Source: RGIG7378 sp964500525
GTDB taxonomy: Bacteria > Bacillota > Clostridia > RGIG7378
DNA length: 14,791 bases
Assembly: GCA_964500525.1 (NCBI GenBank)
Contig: CAZCOE010000098.1
Location: 1 to 14,791, forward strand
Reading direction: 5' to 3'
Shown here piece by piece: positions 1 through 7,023 of the stretch. The notes beneath the pieces are model-generated. The model was given only the letters and a program-made list of their open reading frames with translations, had not been told where the DNA came from and ran no database searches. Numbering within the stretch: position 1 is the first letter of the stretch; each line of letters begins with the position of its first letter. The position numbers were made by a program, and so were the translations under genes.

Positions 1-2
1 AT

Positions 3-251
3 GACGCCAACCTGCGTGCTGCAAAGGCATGTGCTGTAATGGAGTATCTGGGCAACGACAAGACAGGTGAATTCTACTATGATATCGAGGACGGAAAGCT
101 TGTAGCAGCTGCCCCCGAAGCTTATGGTCAGACGACGCCTAACAAGGAAAGCGTTATAAAGGTTACTATTGCTGAACCCGCCCCAGGAACTGAGGCTTCC
201 ACTGCAACTGAATCAAACATCACCTGCGAGTGGTTTAAGCCTACCACATGA
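3..251 (+). CDS. Type IV pilin-like protein, 3' end only
   Basis: This is the 3' end of a gene that begins before the window; the frame is open from base 3 and stops with TGA at 249-251. The visible 82 residues start DANLRAAKACAV and run into EYLGNDKTGEFYYD. This resembles the stretch just after the N-terminal hydrophobic helix of Clostridial type IV pilins, where the helix leads into the globular head. The rest is a small acidic Thr/Ala-rich domain ending in CEWFKPTT. The processing site and hydrophobic helix are outside the window, so the pilin call rests on this short match plus the neighbouring pilD, pilM, pilN and pilO. An internal ATG at 39 is in frame but is not a likely start, because the similarity continues upstream of it. 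Major pilin versus minor pilin cannot be decided. Confidence 0.6.
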   Translation, partial: DANLRAAKACAVMEYLGNDKTGEFYYDIEDGKLVAAAPEAYGQTTPNKESVIKVTIAEPAPGTEASTATESNITCEWFKPTT

Positions 252-279
252 TAGTTATTTCCTACACTTTGTAGCTGAT

Positions 280-397
280 CCCAAGCTGCGTCAGCAGCTT
301 GGGGAAGGGACCGTAGAACGGTTCTTTCCCTAAACTGCTGACGGAGGCGGCCGGCTTCACTGGGCTGCCCCAAATAGGTGAGAATTACAGGACCTAT
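280..397 (+). other. Structured spacer with two competing hairpins
   Basis: The spacer between the pilin-like gene and pilD holds no gene but is rich in inverted repeats. A perfect 10-bp hairpin (CCCAAGCTGC, loop GTCA) spans 280-303. A second stem pairs 302-313 with 319-330 (two G-T pairs). CGTCAGCAG at 289-297 is also exactly complementary to CTGCTGACG at 335-343. Pairing these two would enclose the second stem and break the first, so two mutually exclusive folds are possible. A short ATAGGT/ACCTAT pair (374-379 with 392-397) lies just upstream of the pilD ribosome binding site. No T-run follows the first hairpin, so it is not a standard terminator. It may stabilise the pilin mRNA or limit read-through into pilD. 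I could not match it to a c-di-GMP riboswitch. Confidence 0.5.
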
Positions 398-418
398 AGT
401 ATAGACTAAGGATGGGCT

Positions 419-1222
419 ATGGGCGAGGACTGGTTTTTGACAGGCTATATCTTATTCTGGCTGACAGTGCTGGGTGCTGTCCTGGGCAGTTTCCTGGACT
501 GCGCCGCATGGCGTATTGCCCACAAGGAGAGCATTCTGAGAGGACGCTCCCATTGCGGCAGCTGCGGCCACAGTTTATCTGTCGGGGATTTGATCCCTAT
601 ATTCAGCTATATCTTTCATCGGGGACGGTGCCGCTATTGCGGTGAGAAAATACCTGCAGAGTGTCTTATTGCAGAGCTCTGCGGCTCTCTGTTGTTTCTG
701 GGATTGGGCTGGCATTACGGCCTGCAGATAGAGCTGATTATGTGGCTGATATTGGGATGTATCTGTCTGTTGCTGGCACTCATAGATTGGAATACCCGTA
801 TTATTCCTGACAAGCTGCTGCTCCTTGCCATAATTAATAGATTGGTATTTCTGCCTATTTTGCACCAGCCCCTGGGGAAAACGTTGATCTCCATGGCTAT
901 CGGTGCCTGTTCAGTGTCGATTCCGCTGCTGCTGGTGGTTCTGCTGGCCGATAAGGTTTTGGGCCGGGAGACCATGGGCGGCGGCGATATCAAGCTCCTG
1001 TTCGTATTGGGGCTGTATATGGATTGGATGCAGATGATTCTGCTGCTGTTGGCAGCCTGCGTCCTGGGACTGTTCCTGGGCCTGTTGACCAGGGCTGTGT
1101 CCCGCAACAAAGGCGGAGATAGGTCTCTGCCCTTTGGACCTGCTATCATAGGGGCCTGGTTTTTGGTTTTGATGTTTGGAAATCCGCTGATTATGTGGTA
1201 CCGCGGCATTATCCTATTGTAG
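419..1222 (+). CDS. pilD: Prepilin peptidase / N-methyltransferase (A24 family)
   Basis: This 267-residue integral membrane aspartic protease cleaves the leader of type IV prepilins at the cytoplasmic face and, in full-length forms such as this one, N-methylates the new N terminus. The N-terminal domain has GSFLDCAAWR (residues 23-32) and the paired zinc-binding cysteines Cys46/Cys49 and Cys71/Cys74, which mark the bifunctional form. The two catalytic aspartates are Asp123 (in LIDWNTRIIPD) and Asp190 (in GGGDIKL). The C-terminal LPFGPAI signature is at 237-243. Hydrophobic segments fill residues 7-27, 90-122, 132-150, 163-181, 195-225 and 240-267. The ATG at 419 has AAGGA at 408-412. An overlapping frame starting at 412 has no such motifs and is a shadow. 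It heads the pilD-pilM-pilN-pilO run. Confidence 0.93.
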   Translation: MGEDWFLTGYILFWLTVLGAVLGSFLDCAAWRIAHKESILRGRSHCGSCGHSLSVGDLIPIFSYIFHRGRCRYCGEKIPAECLIAELCGSLLFLGLGWHYGLQIELIMWLILGCICLLLALIDWNTRIIPDKLLLLAIINRLVFLPILHQPLGKTLISMAIGACSVSIPLLLVVLLADKVLGRETMGGGDIKLLFVLGLYMDWMQMILLLLAACVLGLFLGLLTRAVSRNKGGDRSLPFGPAIIGAWFLVLMFGNPLIMWYRGIILL

Positions 1223-1236
1223 AAAGGATATCCAAT

Positions 1237-2268
1237 ATGGGAAAAACGATGCTTGGATTTGATATCGGCAGCGACCGCCTCAAGATATTTGCGACGGACA
1301 GAAATGGTGCAAGATTCCATGAGGTTCGGCTGCCGGAGCGTATTGTTGAAAACGGTGTGGTGGTTATGCCCAACGCCTTTTCCAACTACCTTAAGAAACT
1401 CCGCAAGGATTTAAACCTGCCCAGAGGCAAGGCGGCCTTGGCAATTCCGTCAGGCCAGACCATATGCAGATTCGTGGCTATGCCCCGTATGACCGAGGAT
1501 CAGCTGCTGCTTAACCTGCCCTATGAGTTCAGCGATTTCATCAATGGAGAGCCGGACAGGTACTTCTGCGATTACGCCCTTTGCGAGCCCAGGGAAGAGG
1601 ACAATACCCAAGAGGACGAGGAAAGAATGTCCATGATGGCTGCCATAATATCCAAGGAGCAGTCCAACAGCTACGTTCGCATGTTTGCCCAGGCAGGCAT
1701 CAAGCTGGAGCTCATGCTGCCCCAGGAAATGTGCCTGCTGCAGCTGACGGAACAGTACCGCAGAGCAAACCCGGATGCTCCCAGAGAATATTGCTTTGTG
1801 GACCTGGGTCATACAGCCACCAGAGTTACCCTGATCAGCGGAGACAGAGTCCAAGCCGTGCGCCAGATAGCCATAGGCGGACAGAATCTGGACAAAATCG
1901 TGGCTGACGTATTGGCAGTGGACGAGTTCCTGGCAGATTCCTACAAGAGGACCAATTTCCAGGGTATTCTGGATCACCCCAGAGCCAGAGAGTTCTATGG
2001 CAGCATCGCTGTGGAACTCCTTAAGGTGTTCAATTTCTATCAATATGCATTCCGTGGAAACAACCTGAATGGCATTTACCTCACCGGAGGCGGAGCCAAT
2101 GTTCAGCCTTTGCGCCAGGTTATTGCGGATACTTTGGGTGTAACCCCATACCACCCTTGGGATTTGCTCACAGGTGATTTAAAGAGATCCGGCTTCGGAA
2201 ATGAGGACAAGGGAGCTGTGGGCATTTTGGCCACCAGCGTCACCATGGCAAGGGGGGCAGAGAAATGA
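1237..2268 (+). CDS. pilM: Type IV pilus assembly protein PilM (actin-like ATPase)
   Basis: PilM is a cytoplasmic FtsA/actin-like ATPase that binds the N-terminal tail of PilN and links the cytoplasmic motor to the membrane alignment complex. The 343-residue product has the actin-fold phosphate-1 loop at its start (LGFDIGSDRLK, residues 6-16), the phosphate-2 loop FVDLGHTATRVTL near residue 187, and the adenosine-site glycines IYLTGGGANVQPL near residue 281. The open frame extends back to 1195, but I chose ATG 1237: GAAAGGA at 1222-1228 is properly spaced, the earlier start lies inside pilD, and the family begins directly with the actin core. Its stop overlaps the pilN start by 4 bases (ATGA), which suggests translational coupling. 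Confidence 0.9.
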   Translation: MGKTMLGFDIGSDRLKIFATDRNGARFHEVRLPERIVENGVVVMPNAFSNYLKKLRKDLNLPRGKAALAIPSGQTICRFVAMPRMTEDQLLLNLPYEFSDFINGEPDRYFCDYALCEPREEDNTQEDEERMSMMAAIISKEQSNSYVRMFAQAGIKLELMLPQEMCLLQLTEQYRRANPDAPREYCFVDLGHTATRVTLISGDRVQAVRQIAIGGQNLDKIVADVLAVDEFLADSYKRTNFQGILDHPRAREFYGSIAVELLKVFNFYQYAFRGNNLNGIYLTGGGANVQPLRQVIADTLGVTPYHPWDLLTGDLKRSGFGNEDKGAVGILATSVTMARGAEK

Positions 2269-2891
2269 AGCTGGATATTAGCAAGCTGAACAAGCCTATC
2301 ACCGTGGCCGGGAAGAAGCCGACCTACCCAACCAAGAGGACCATGAACCTCTATTATAAGACGGACCGTACCACCAAGTCGGCCACTATTGCACTGTACG
2401 TCCTGTTCGCACTTGTGCTGCTGCTGTTCCTGGTTAAGCTGCTGGTGTTCGACATCCTCATCGACATGGGCGAGAAGAAGGACCAGCTCAAGGAGAAGCA
2501 AAACGAGCTTCAGGCCTATCAGGACAGGCTCAAGGATTACGACAAGGTTCTGCTGGAATACGAGCGCTATGCTTCCACTCCCGACGAAGAGGGAACAGAC
2601 AGGATGGAGCTGCTCTACCTGGTAGACAGCGCCGTGCGCACCACAGCCAAGGTGGACAGCATAGAGGTGAGAGGAGAGCAAATGCTGCTGCAGTTCTCCG
2701 GTGTGACACTGAGCCAGATAGCCGACATCGTGCAGCAATTGGAGGCATCCCCATTGGTTGATTCCACTCATGTGAGCACCGCATCCACCACCAACGACGG
2801 TCAGGACGTAGTACGTGCCAGCGTTCTGATACAGCTCACCGCCGGTGTTCCCCACAGCCAAGGAAACGGAGAAGGAGGCGCACAGCAATGA
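2265..2891 (+). CDS. pilN: Type IV pilus assembly protein PilN
   Basis: This 208-residue bitopic membrane protein of the alignment complex is named from its layout and position rather than from a strongly conserved motif. It has a short basic cytoplasmic N terminus (residues 1-38, the region that binds PilM in the family), one transmembrane helix at about 39-66, a charged coiled coil at about 68-105 (EKKDQLKEKQNELQAYQDRL), and a C-terminal ferredoxin-like domain outside the membrane with the typical pattern of a short-range beta strand followed by QIADIVQQLEASPLVD. It overlaps pilM by 4 bases and pilO by 4 bases, so the three are probably translated as one unit. The purine-rich run before the ATG, in the end of pilM, can serve as ribosome binding site. 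Confidence 0.82.
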   Translation: MKLDISKLNKPITVAGKKPTYPTKRTMNLYYKTDRTTKSATIALYVLFALVLLLFLVKLLVFDILIDMGEKKDQLKEKQNELQAYQDRLKDYDKVLLEYERYASTPDEEGTDRMELLYLVDSAVRTTAKVDSIEVRGEQMLLQFSGVTLSQIADIVQQLEASPLVDSTHVSTASTTNDGQDVVRASVLIQLTAGVPHSQGNGEGGAQQ

Positions 2892-3418
2892 GACCATTAT
2901 CTGCAAGAGAAAAATTTCTGCTGGGTGTTTTGCTGGTAGTAACAGTCGTAAGTGCATACATGGCACTGTTTTACGGCCCCATAAACAACAAGATGGCAGA
3001 GCTGGATCAACAGATCGGAGAGACAGAGGAACAGCTGCTGGAGGCCCAGGTTAAGGCAATGCGCCTGGAGAAGATGGAAGCCGAGCTGGCGGAGATGAAG
3101 TCCAACGGCCAGCCTTTGGTAGGCCTCGCACCCTATGATAACCTGCAGCCCCTGATTGTGGAGCTCAACGGAATCCTGTCCAAGACAATACAATATACTC
3201 TGGACTTTGGCACCGTAGACGCCAGCCAGCAGATCGTGCGCAGGAACATCTCCCTGAACTTCTCAACGGGAGACTATGAACAGGCCAAGGCAGTGCTTAA
3301 GGAACTCCATGACTGCAAGTACCGCTGTCATCTCTCAGGCCTTAACATCCGGGAAGAGAACAGGAACGGAGACGTTCAGGTATCTGTGACCATGACCTTC
3401 TTTGAGTATCAGGAGTAA
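2888..3418 (+). CDS. pilO: Type IV pilus assembly protein PilO
   Basis: This 176-residue bitopic protein pairs with PilN in the type IV pilus alignment complex. The sequence shows a short N terminus, one transmembrane helix at about 7-29 (FLLGVLLVVTVVSAYMALFY), a coiled coil at about 32-67 (MAELDQQIGETEEQLLEAQ), and a C-terminal alpha/beta domain with the motif FSTGDYEQAKAVLKELHD, typical of PilO/GspM-like ferredoxin folds. The start has an excellent GAAGGAGG at 2871-2878 and overlaps the pilN stop. It is the last gene of the run and a strong terminator follows 30 bases later. PilP and PilQ, which need an outer membrane, are absent, which fits a Gram-positive cell envelope. Confidence 0.82.
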   Translation: MRPLSAREKFLLGVLLVVTVVSAYMALFYGPINNKMAELDQQIGETEEQLLEAQVKAMRLEKMEAELAEMKSNGQPLVGLAPYDNLQPLIVELNGILSKTIQYTLDFGTVDASQQIVRRNISLNFSTGDYEQAKAVLKELHDCKYRCHLSGLNIREENRNGDVQVSVTMTFFEYQE

Positions 3419-3447
3419 TCAGGGTTTACACCATATTTGTATAAACG

Positions 3448-3479
3448 CTGCATCGGAGGAGAACCGGTGCAGTTTTTTT
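3448..3479 (+). terminator. Rho-independent terminator of the pilus operon
   Basis: CTGCATCGG at 3448-3456 pairs with CCGGTGCAG at 3464-3472 (nine pairs, one T-G) around a 7-base loop, followed directly by seven T (3473-3479). It lies 30 bases after the pilO stop. Confidence 0.9.
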
Positions 3480-3501
3480 ATCCCGCCAGGTTGGGGAGCC
3501 G

Positions 3502-3539
3502 CAAAAAAACACCCCATTGCATATATGGCAATGAGGTGT
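3502..3539 (-). terminator. Rho-independent terminator of the polyphosphate operon
   Basis: Read on the minus strand, ACACCTCATTGC (3539-3528) pairs with GCAATGGGGTGT (3520-3509) in a 12-bp stem with one G-T pair and a 7-base loop, followed by a run of T (3509-3503 as A on the plus strand). It ends transcription of the DUF4956 gene and faces the pilus terminator. Confidence 0.9.
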
Positions 3540-3563
3540 GGATTTGAGAAGTTGTCTATGGCG

Positions 3564-4256
3564 CTACAGCTCGGATACCAGGTTCTCCTGCTGGGATACG
3601 GAGATCTCCAGGTTGCCGTTGCGGCAGCGGATCTTGTCGATCATTTCCTTTTCTCTGGAACAGTCCTTGAGCACCACATTGTAGGTCAGCCGGTACATGC
3701 TGCCCATGTTGGTGGTCTTCACCCGGATCAGGGTGCAGGAGGATGTATACTCGGAAAAAATCTCGTCAAAGACTCCCGTATAGTCCAGGTCCTCGGGGAT
3801 GGTGATGGTCATGGTCTTGTACAGGGCGTCGTTCTTCTTGGAGCCCAGGTCCAGCCGGGAATACAGCAGGAAGATGGCAGCCATTACCAAGGTGAACAGA
3901 ACCGCAAATCCCAGGTATCCCATACCTGCAATCAGGCCGGAACCCATGGCCAGGAACAGGGTGCAGATTTCCTTGGCACTGCCGGGAACGGAGCGGAAGC
4001 GAACCAGGCTGAATGCCCCTGCAACAGCAACGCCGGTACCCACATTTCCGTTAACCAGCATTATGACCACGCAAACCACGGCGGGCAGGAGAGCCAGTGT
4101 TACCACAAAGCTCTTGGTGTATCTGGATCGATACATGTAGACAAATGCCAGTATGATGCCCAGCACCAGGGCAACACCCATACACAGCAGAAAATCCGTG
4201 ACGCTGATGTGGGATACGAATTCGGAGTCGAACAAGCCCTTGAACAAATTATGCAT
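3564..4256 (-). CDS. DUF4956 membrane protein
   Basis: The 230-residue product matches the DUF4956 family, whose biochemical function is not established. Residues 20-42, 49-68 and about 99-132 are strongly hydrophobic, giving three or four membrane segments. Between them is the family's most recognisable stretch, VAVAGAFSLVRFRSVPG (77-92), followed by SAKEICTLF. The C-terminal 90 residues are soluble and contain a beta-alpha-beta pattern ending in a basic RCRNGNLEISV segment. The ATG at 4256 has a perfect AGGAGG 9 bases upstream and overlaps the polymerase gene by 8 bases. In many Clostridia this family sits beside VTC-type polyphosphate polymerases, often with a CotH kinase; no CotH is present here and a terminator follows. 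A role in membrane handling of polyphosphate is inference. Confidence 0.85.
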   Translation of the reverse strand: MHNLFKGLFDSEFVSHISVTDFLLCMGVALVLGIILAFVYMYRSRYTKSFVVTLALLPAVVCVVIMLVNGNVGTGVAVAGAFSLVRFRSVPGSAKEICTLFLAMGSGLIAGMGYLGFAVLFTLVMAAIFLLYSRLDLGSKKNDALYKTMTITIPEDLDYTGVFDEIFSEYTSSCTLIRVKTTNMGSMYRLTYNVVLKDCSREKEMIDKIRCRNGNLEISVSQQENLVSEL

Positions 4257-4992
4257 TAATTGAAACCTCCTGGGAGCGGACAGTGTCCGCGTTTTGTATT
4301 TTTGGAAAAATCATTTTCTGATATGCAGTGCCGTACTTGGAGAAGGATGTTTTGAATATGTGCTGCTCCGACAGGAAGTGGGCCATCCACAGGGGCATAC
4401 CTCCGGTTCCCTTGATCTCCATGAGCACCTTGCCCTCAGGCAGCAGAGGAGTACCGTAGGCATCCGCCCTCAGTGACAGGTCATCCAGCCTGCATAGGAT
4501 ATCGTCGTCAAAGGTGACCCGGAAATCGGACCCGTCCTTGGCATAGTAGGCCTCCCGGTGGTAGGAGATAAAGGCTGTAGGGTGCAGCGTCTTGTAATAA
4601 TCCATAAAGTAATCCACCTCTGCGGATATCTGGTTCGGCTTGACGCAGGGCTTGCCTCCGCACAGCCAATCCATGGCCTCTGCCTCGGTGAGAGATGTGC
4701 GCCGCTTGTACACCACTCTGTCGTACTTTTTCTTGAGCTCCACAAACACAGTGGTGTCCGGCTGGGCAGTGGTGTAGGAGCGGATGCGCAGCTTCTCCTT
4801 GTATATGGGCCTGTCTATGGAGCGGCGAATCAGCAGATAGTCCTGGGTGTCGAAGTAGATGTTCCGAACGGCGGAGCGGCCGTATTGGTCCAGCTTCATG
4901 TAGGGCGCCATGACCTGCAGAACCAGATCTCTTTGCTGGGCAGAGAGCAGGTACTTCATTTCAAATCGCTTGAAAACGCTATGAGCGGCCAT
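4249..4992 (-). CDS. VTC-domain polyphosphate polymerase
   Basis: This protein resembles the catalytic VTC4 tunnel domain that makes polyphosphate from nucleotide. The family fold is a beta barrel whose tunnel is lined by basic residues. Visible family motifs are FKRFEMKYLL (residues 7-16, with Glu11 and Lys13), RNIYFDT (43-49), KEKLRIRSY (65-73), VELKKK (84-89), KRR (96-98), FDDDI (161-165) and MEIKG (191-195, the likely metal-binding Glu192). The open frame begins at 5064, but I chose ATG 4992 because family members start directly with the FKR-EKKY segment and GAAAGGA lies 11 bases upstream (a slightly long spacing). This gives 247 residues, usual for stand-alone bacterial members. No membrane segment is visible. 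It is followed by DUF4956 with an 8-bp overlap. Confidence 0.85.
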   Translation of the reverse strand: MAAHSVFKRFEMKYLLSAQQRDLVLQVMAPYMKLDQYGRSAVRNIYFDTQDYLLIRRSIDRPIYKEKLRIRSYTTAQPDTTVFVELKKKYDRVVYKRRTSLTEAEAMDWLCGGKPCVKPNQISAEVDYFMDYYKTLHPTAFISYHREAYYAKDGSDFRVTFDDDILCRLDDLSLRADAYGTPLLPEGKVLMEIKGTGGMPLWMAHFLSEQHIFKTSFSKYGTAYQKMIFPKIQNADTVRSQEVSINA

Positions 4993-5084
4993 GTACAGCT
5001 GAGTCCTTTCGCAAAACTGGGTAGGTGGTGGATCTGATACTCCAAAACCAGACGCCAAACACAATTGTAGCAGAAAATAATGCT

Positions 5085-5313
5085 AGTGAATAGTGAATAG
5101 TGAAGAGTGAAGAGTTCATGTCCCTATGATCCTATGGTCGAATTGCGAAGCATAGATGCTTCGCCAGTGAAGAGTGTAGAGTGATGAGTGAAGAGTCGTC
5201 GGTACTTTTGACCGCCCCAACTAAGTGAATAGTGATGAGTGATGAGTGAATAGTTATGGTGGCTATGATCCCATGGTCTATTGGCGAAGCAAGCTTCGCT
5301 TTGCTTTACTGGC
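5085..5313 (+). repeat. TGA-rich/hairpin repeat array, plus orientation
   Basis: Three imperfect units start at 5085, 5166 and 5224. Each opens with octamer-like runs (AGTGAATAGTGA...GAGTGAAGAGT) followed by a looser segment (about TGATCCTATGGTCGA), and units 1 and 3 end in a palindrome. The first palindrome is GCGAAGCA/TGCTTCGC at 5145-5164; the other starts at 5285 (GCGAAGCAAGCTTCGC). The same repeat recurs at 9264 and 14493. It lies upstream of the minus-strand polymerase gene, and a possible -10 for that gene (TACAAT, minus strand 5069-5064) is just outside it. No coding sense was found in the array. Confidence 0.85.
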
Positions 5314-5332
5314 ATAATCGACCTCTGGAACA

Positions 5333-5436
5333 CAGGGACCACAACTTTTCACCATTCACTAATCACTCATCACTGAAAAAGAGCATAGGAACGTGGGGTC
5401 CAGAGTTATTCACCATTCACTAATCACTCTTCACTG
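5333..5436 (-). repeat. TGA-rich repeat arms, inverted copies
   Basis: Two inverted arms of the same repeat lie at 5333-5375 and 5391-5436. Read on the minus strand each goes CAGTGA(T/A)GAGTGATTAGTG, then AATGGTGAA, then a GTGGTCCC or CTGGACCCC end. They lack the GCGAAGC palindrome. Together with the plus-oriented array before them they make the divergent intergenic region a large imperfect inverted repeat. Confidence 0.8.
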
Positions 5437-5464
5437 AAAAAGGGGAAAATTCCCCGCTAATTGC

Positions 5465-5493
5465 TTGCGTAAACCGGCCAACCATGCCATAAT
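5465..5493 (+). promoter_or_regulatory. Possible promoter of the four-gene operon
   Basis: TTGCGT at 5465-5470 and CATAAT at 5488-5493 are 17 bases apart, upstream of the GGAGGA ribosome site at 5505-5510. The -35 match is only half of consensus, so this is a weak prediction. A palindrome GGGGAAAATTCCCC (5442-5455) lies just upstream. Confidence 0.35.
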
Positions 5494-5519
5494 CAGCTAT
5501 ACTTGGAGGATTTACAAAT

Positions 5520-6401
5520 ATGATGGATAGAGATCTGGCCCTTAAGATTTTCGGCATAGAGCCAAATGCCACAGAACAGGAAATCAACTACAAGTTTGGC
5601 ATTCTGGCCAAGAGATGCCGCAGCGCCGACGACGCCTATGTTCCCAATGGCATGGACAGGCCCGTCACCTTTGATGAAATACAGGAGGCCTACAACGTCC
5701 TCATGAATATCGATACCCGCAGCGAGGCGGACAAGATCGAGGATGAGGATGAGCGCAACGCATATATTGCCAAGGAGAAGGCCAAGAACTTCTGGTACTA
5801 CAACCGGGCCATTATACTGGTGTCCGTTTTCTTTGCGATTTTCCTGATCTGGGGCATTGTGTCCATTGCGACCAAGAAAGAGGCGGACCTGAACCTGGTG
5901 TTCTACGGAGCCTTTGTGGAGGACCAGTCCCTGGAAACCGACCTGGAGAAGGGATTCAGACAGGCCACCGGAGACGAGCTGTCTGTGGACGTGCGCATTC
6001 TGCTGGTATCTGACCTGATTGCAGACAATACCGAGAGCAGATCCCAGTTAAACGCCATGCTGGCCACCAAGGAGGTGGACGTGATTGTCACCGACTACAC
6101 CCAGTACAAATACCTGGTCAGGTACGGCATTCTCATCCCCCTGGACAAATATCTGACAGATGAGCAGGTGGCCATTGCCAAGGAGGCAGATTCCACATTG
6201 CTGCTGGAGGACAACGACGGGCAGGAGCATATCTACGGATTTAACATGTATGGCTCCGATATTTTCCAAAACACCGCCGGAGACAACAAGGAATACATCG
6301 TATCCATAACCCATGGAGCCAATCCCAACGGCACCGACAATATCGCAGCCTTTGTCACATACCTGTGGGACTCCTGGTATGAGACTTACTGGAACAAGTA
6401 G
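5520..6401 (+). CDS. Degenerate J-domain / membrane / solute-binding-like fusion protein
   Basis: This 293-residue protein has three parts. Residues 4-65 look like a DnaJ J-domain: FGIEPNATEQEINYKF fits helices I-II and FDEIQEAYNVL fits helix IV. The HPD tripeptide needed to stimulate DnaK is missing (KRCRSAD stands there), so chaperone activity is unlikely. A charged linker (66-90) leads to one transmembrane helix (about 96-117). Residues 121-293 should lie outside the cell; they contain MLATKEVDVIVTDYTQYKYL and GILIPLDKYL, a pattern typical of sugar-type extracellular solute-binding proteins, but the domain is shorter than a full one and has no lipobox. Start: ATG 5520 after GGAGGA at 5505-5510 (a second ATG follows at once). 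It heads a compact operon. The function is unknown to me; the domain readings are by pattern, not by search. Confidence 0.65.
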   Translation: MMDRDLALKIFGIEPNATEQEINYKFGILAKRCRSADDAYVPNGMDRPVTFDEIQEAYNVLMNIDTRSEADKIEDEDERNAYIAKEKAKNFWYYNRAIILVSVFFAIFLIWGIVSIATKKEADLNLVFYGAFVEDQSLETDLEKGFRQATGDELSVDVRILLVSDLIADNTESRSQLNAMLATKEVDVIVTDYTQYKYLVRYGILIPLDKYLTDEQVAIAKEADSTLLLEDNDGQEHIYGFNMYGSDIFQNTAGDNKEYIVSITHGANPNGTDNIAAFVTYLWDSWYETYWNK

Positions 6402-6409
6402 GAGGGAAC

Positions 6410-7015
6410 ATGTACAGGATTAATAAGTTGGATTGCTCCAAGAAGTTCTTCTGGGAGAAGGCCGAGAAAACTGAGATTCTCAACTATATGTGGTTGGATA
6501 ACGGCTATTGCCCCAAGGTACACATTCAGATGTGCTATGACGACGAGTCAATGAGGATTCGGTTCGAGGTGGAGGAGAGCATGCCCCGCAGCATCTACAC
6601 CACGCCCAACGACCCGGTGTACAAGGACAGCTGTGTGGAGTTCTTCGTGCAGCCGGATCCGGTAAACGACCCCAGGTATCTGAATTTTGAAATGAATTCC
6701 AAGGGCACATTGCTGCTGGGATTGGGTGAGAACAGAAACAACCGCAAGCAGGTCAAGCGCCCATCTCCTGCAGAAATGGATATAAGGGCCAAGGTCCAGT
6801 CAGACAAGTGGTCTGTAAGCTACGTTATTCCCTTTACCTGGCTGTCCTCTATATTCCCGGGCTTTACTCCCGCTCCGGGCAACACTATGCGCTGCAATTT
6901 CTACAAGTGCGGCGATGACACCAGACTGCCCCACTACGGCAGCTGGAACCCTGTGACCTCGGAAACCCCCGACTTCCACAGGCCCTGCGATTTCGGCGAG
7001 ATTATATTCCAATAG
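6410..7015 (+). CDS. Carbohydrate-binding family 9-like protein
   Basis: The 201-residue product is recognised by a run of CBM9-like motifs in order: PKVHIQMCYDDESMRIRFEV (about residues 34-53), PVYKDSCVEFFVQP near 70-83, YLNFEMNSKGTLLLG near 89-103, SVSYVIPFTWL near 134-144, RCNFYKCGD near 162-170, and PHYGSWNPV plus TPDFHRPCDFGEI at the end. Classical CBM9 modules bind reducing ends of sugars on xylanases. This stand-alone form is widespread in Clostridia and its ligand is not known. No signal peptide is visible, so it is probably cytoplasmic, which is odd for a carbohydrate-binding fold. GGAGGG at 6401-6406 overlaps the previous stop and is unusually close to the ATG (3 bases). It lies 8 bases after the J-like gene and 8 bases before the CapA-like gene. 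Confidence 0.78.
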   Translation: MYRINKLDCSKKFFWEKAEKTEILNYMWLDNGYCPKVHIQMCYDDESMRIRFEVEESMPRSIYTTPNDPVYKDSCVEFFVQPDPVNDPRYLNFEMNSKGTLLLGLGENRNNRKQVKRPSPAEMDIRAKVQSDKWSVSYVIPFTWLSSIFPGFTPAPGNTMRCNFYKCGDDTRLPHYGSWNPVTSETPDFHRPCDFGEIIFQ

Positions 7016-7023
7016 AGGCGGAT

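Noticed and set aside
280..397. c-di-GMP riboswitch in front of pilD
   Set aside because: Such switches often precede pilus genes in Clostridia, but I could not find the conserved core of either known class in this spacer.
2103..2966. 287-codon open frame on the minus strand
   Set aside because: It is antisense to pilM and pilN, which have clear motifs, coupled starts and ribosome binding sites.
3402..4259. 285-codon open frame on the plus strand
   Set aside because: It lies antisense to the DUF4956 gene, its translation is rich in His, Gly and Gln with no motif, and it would cross two terminators.
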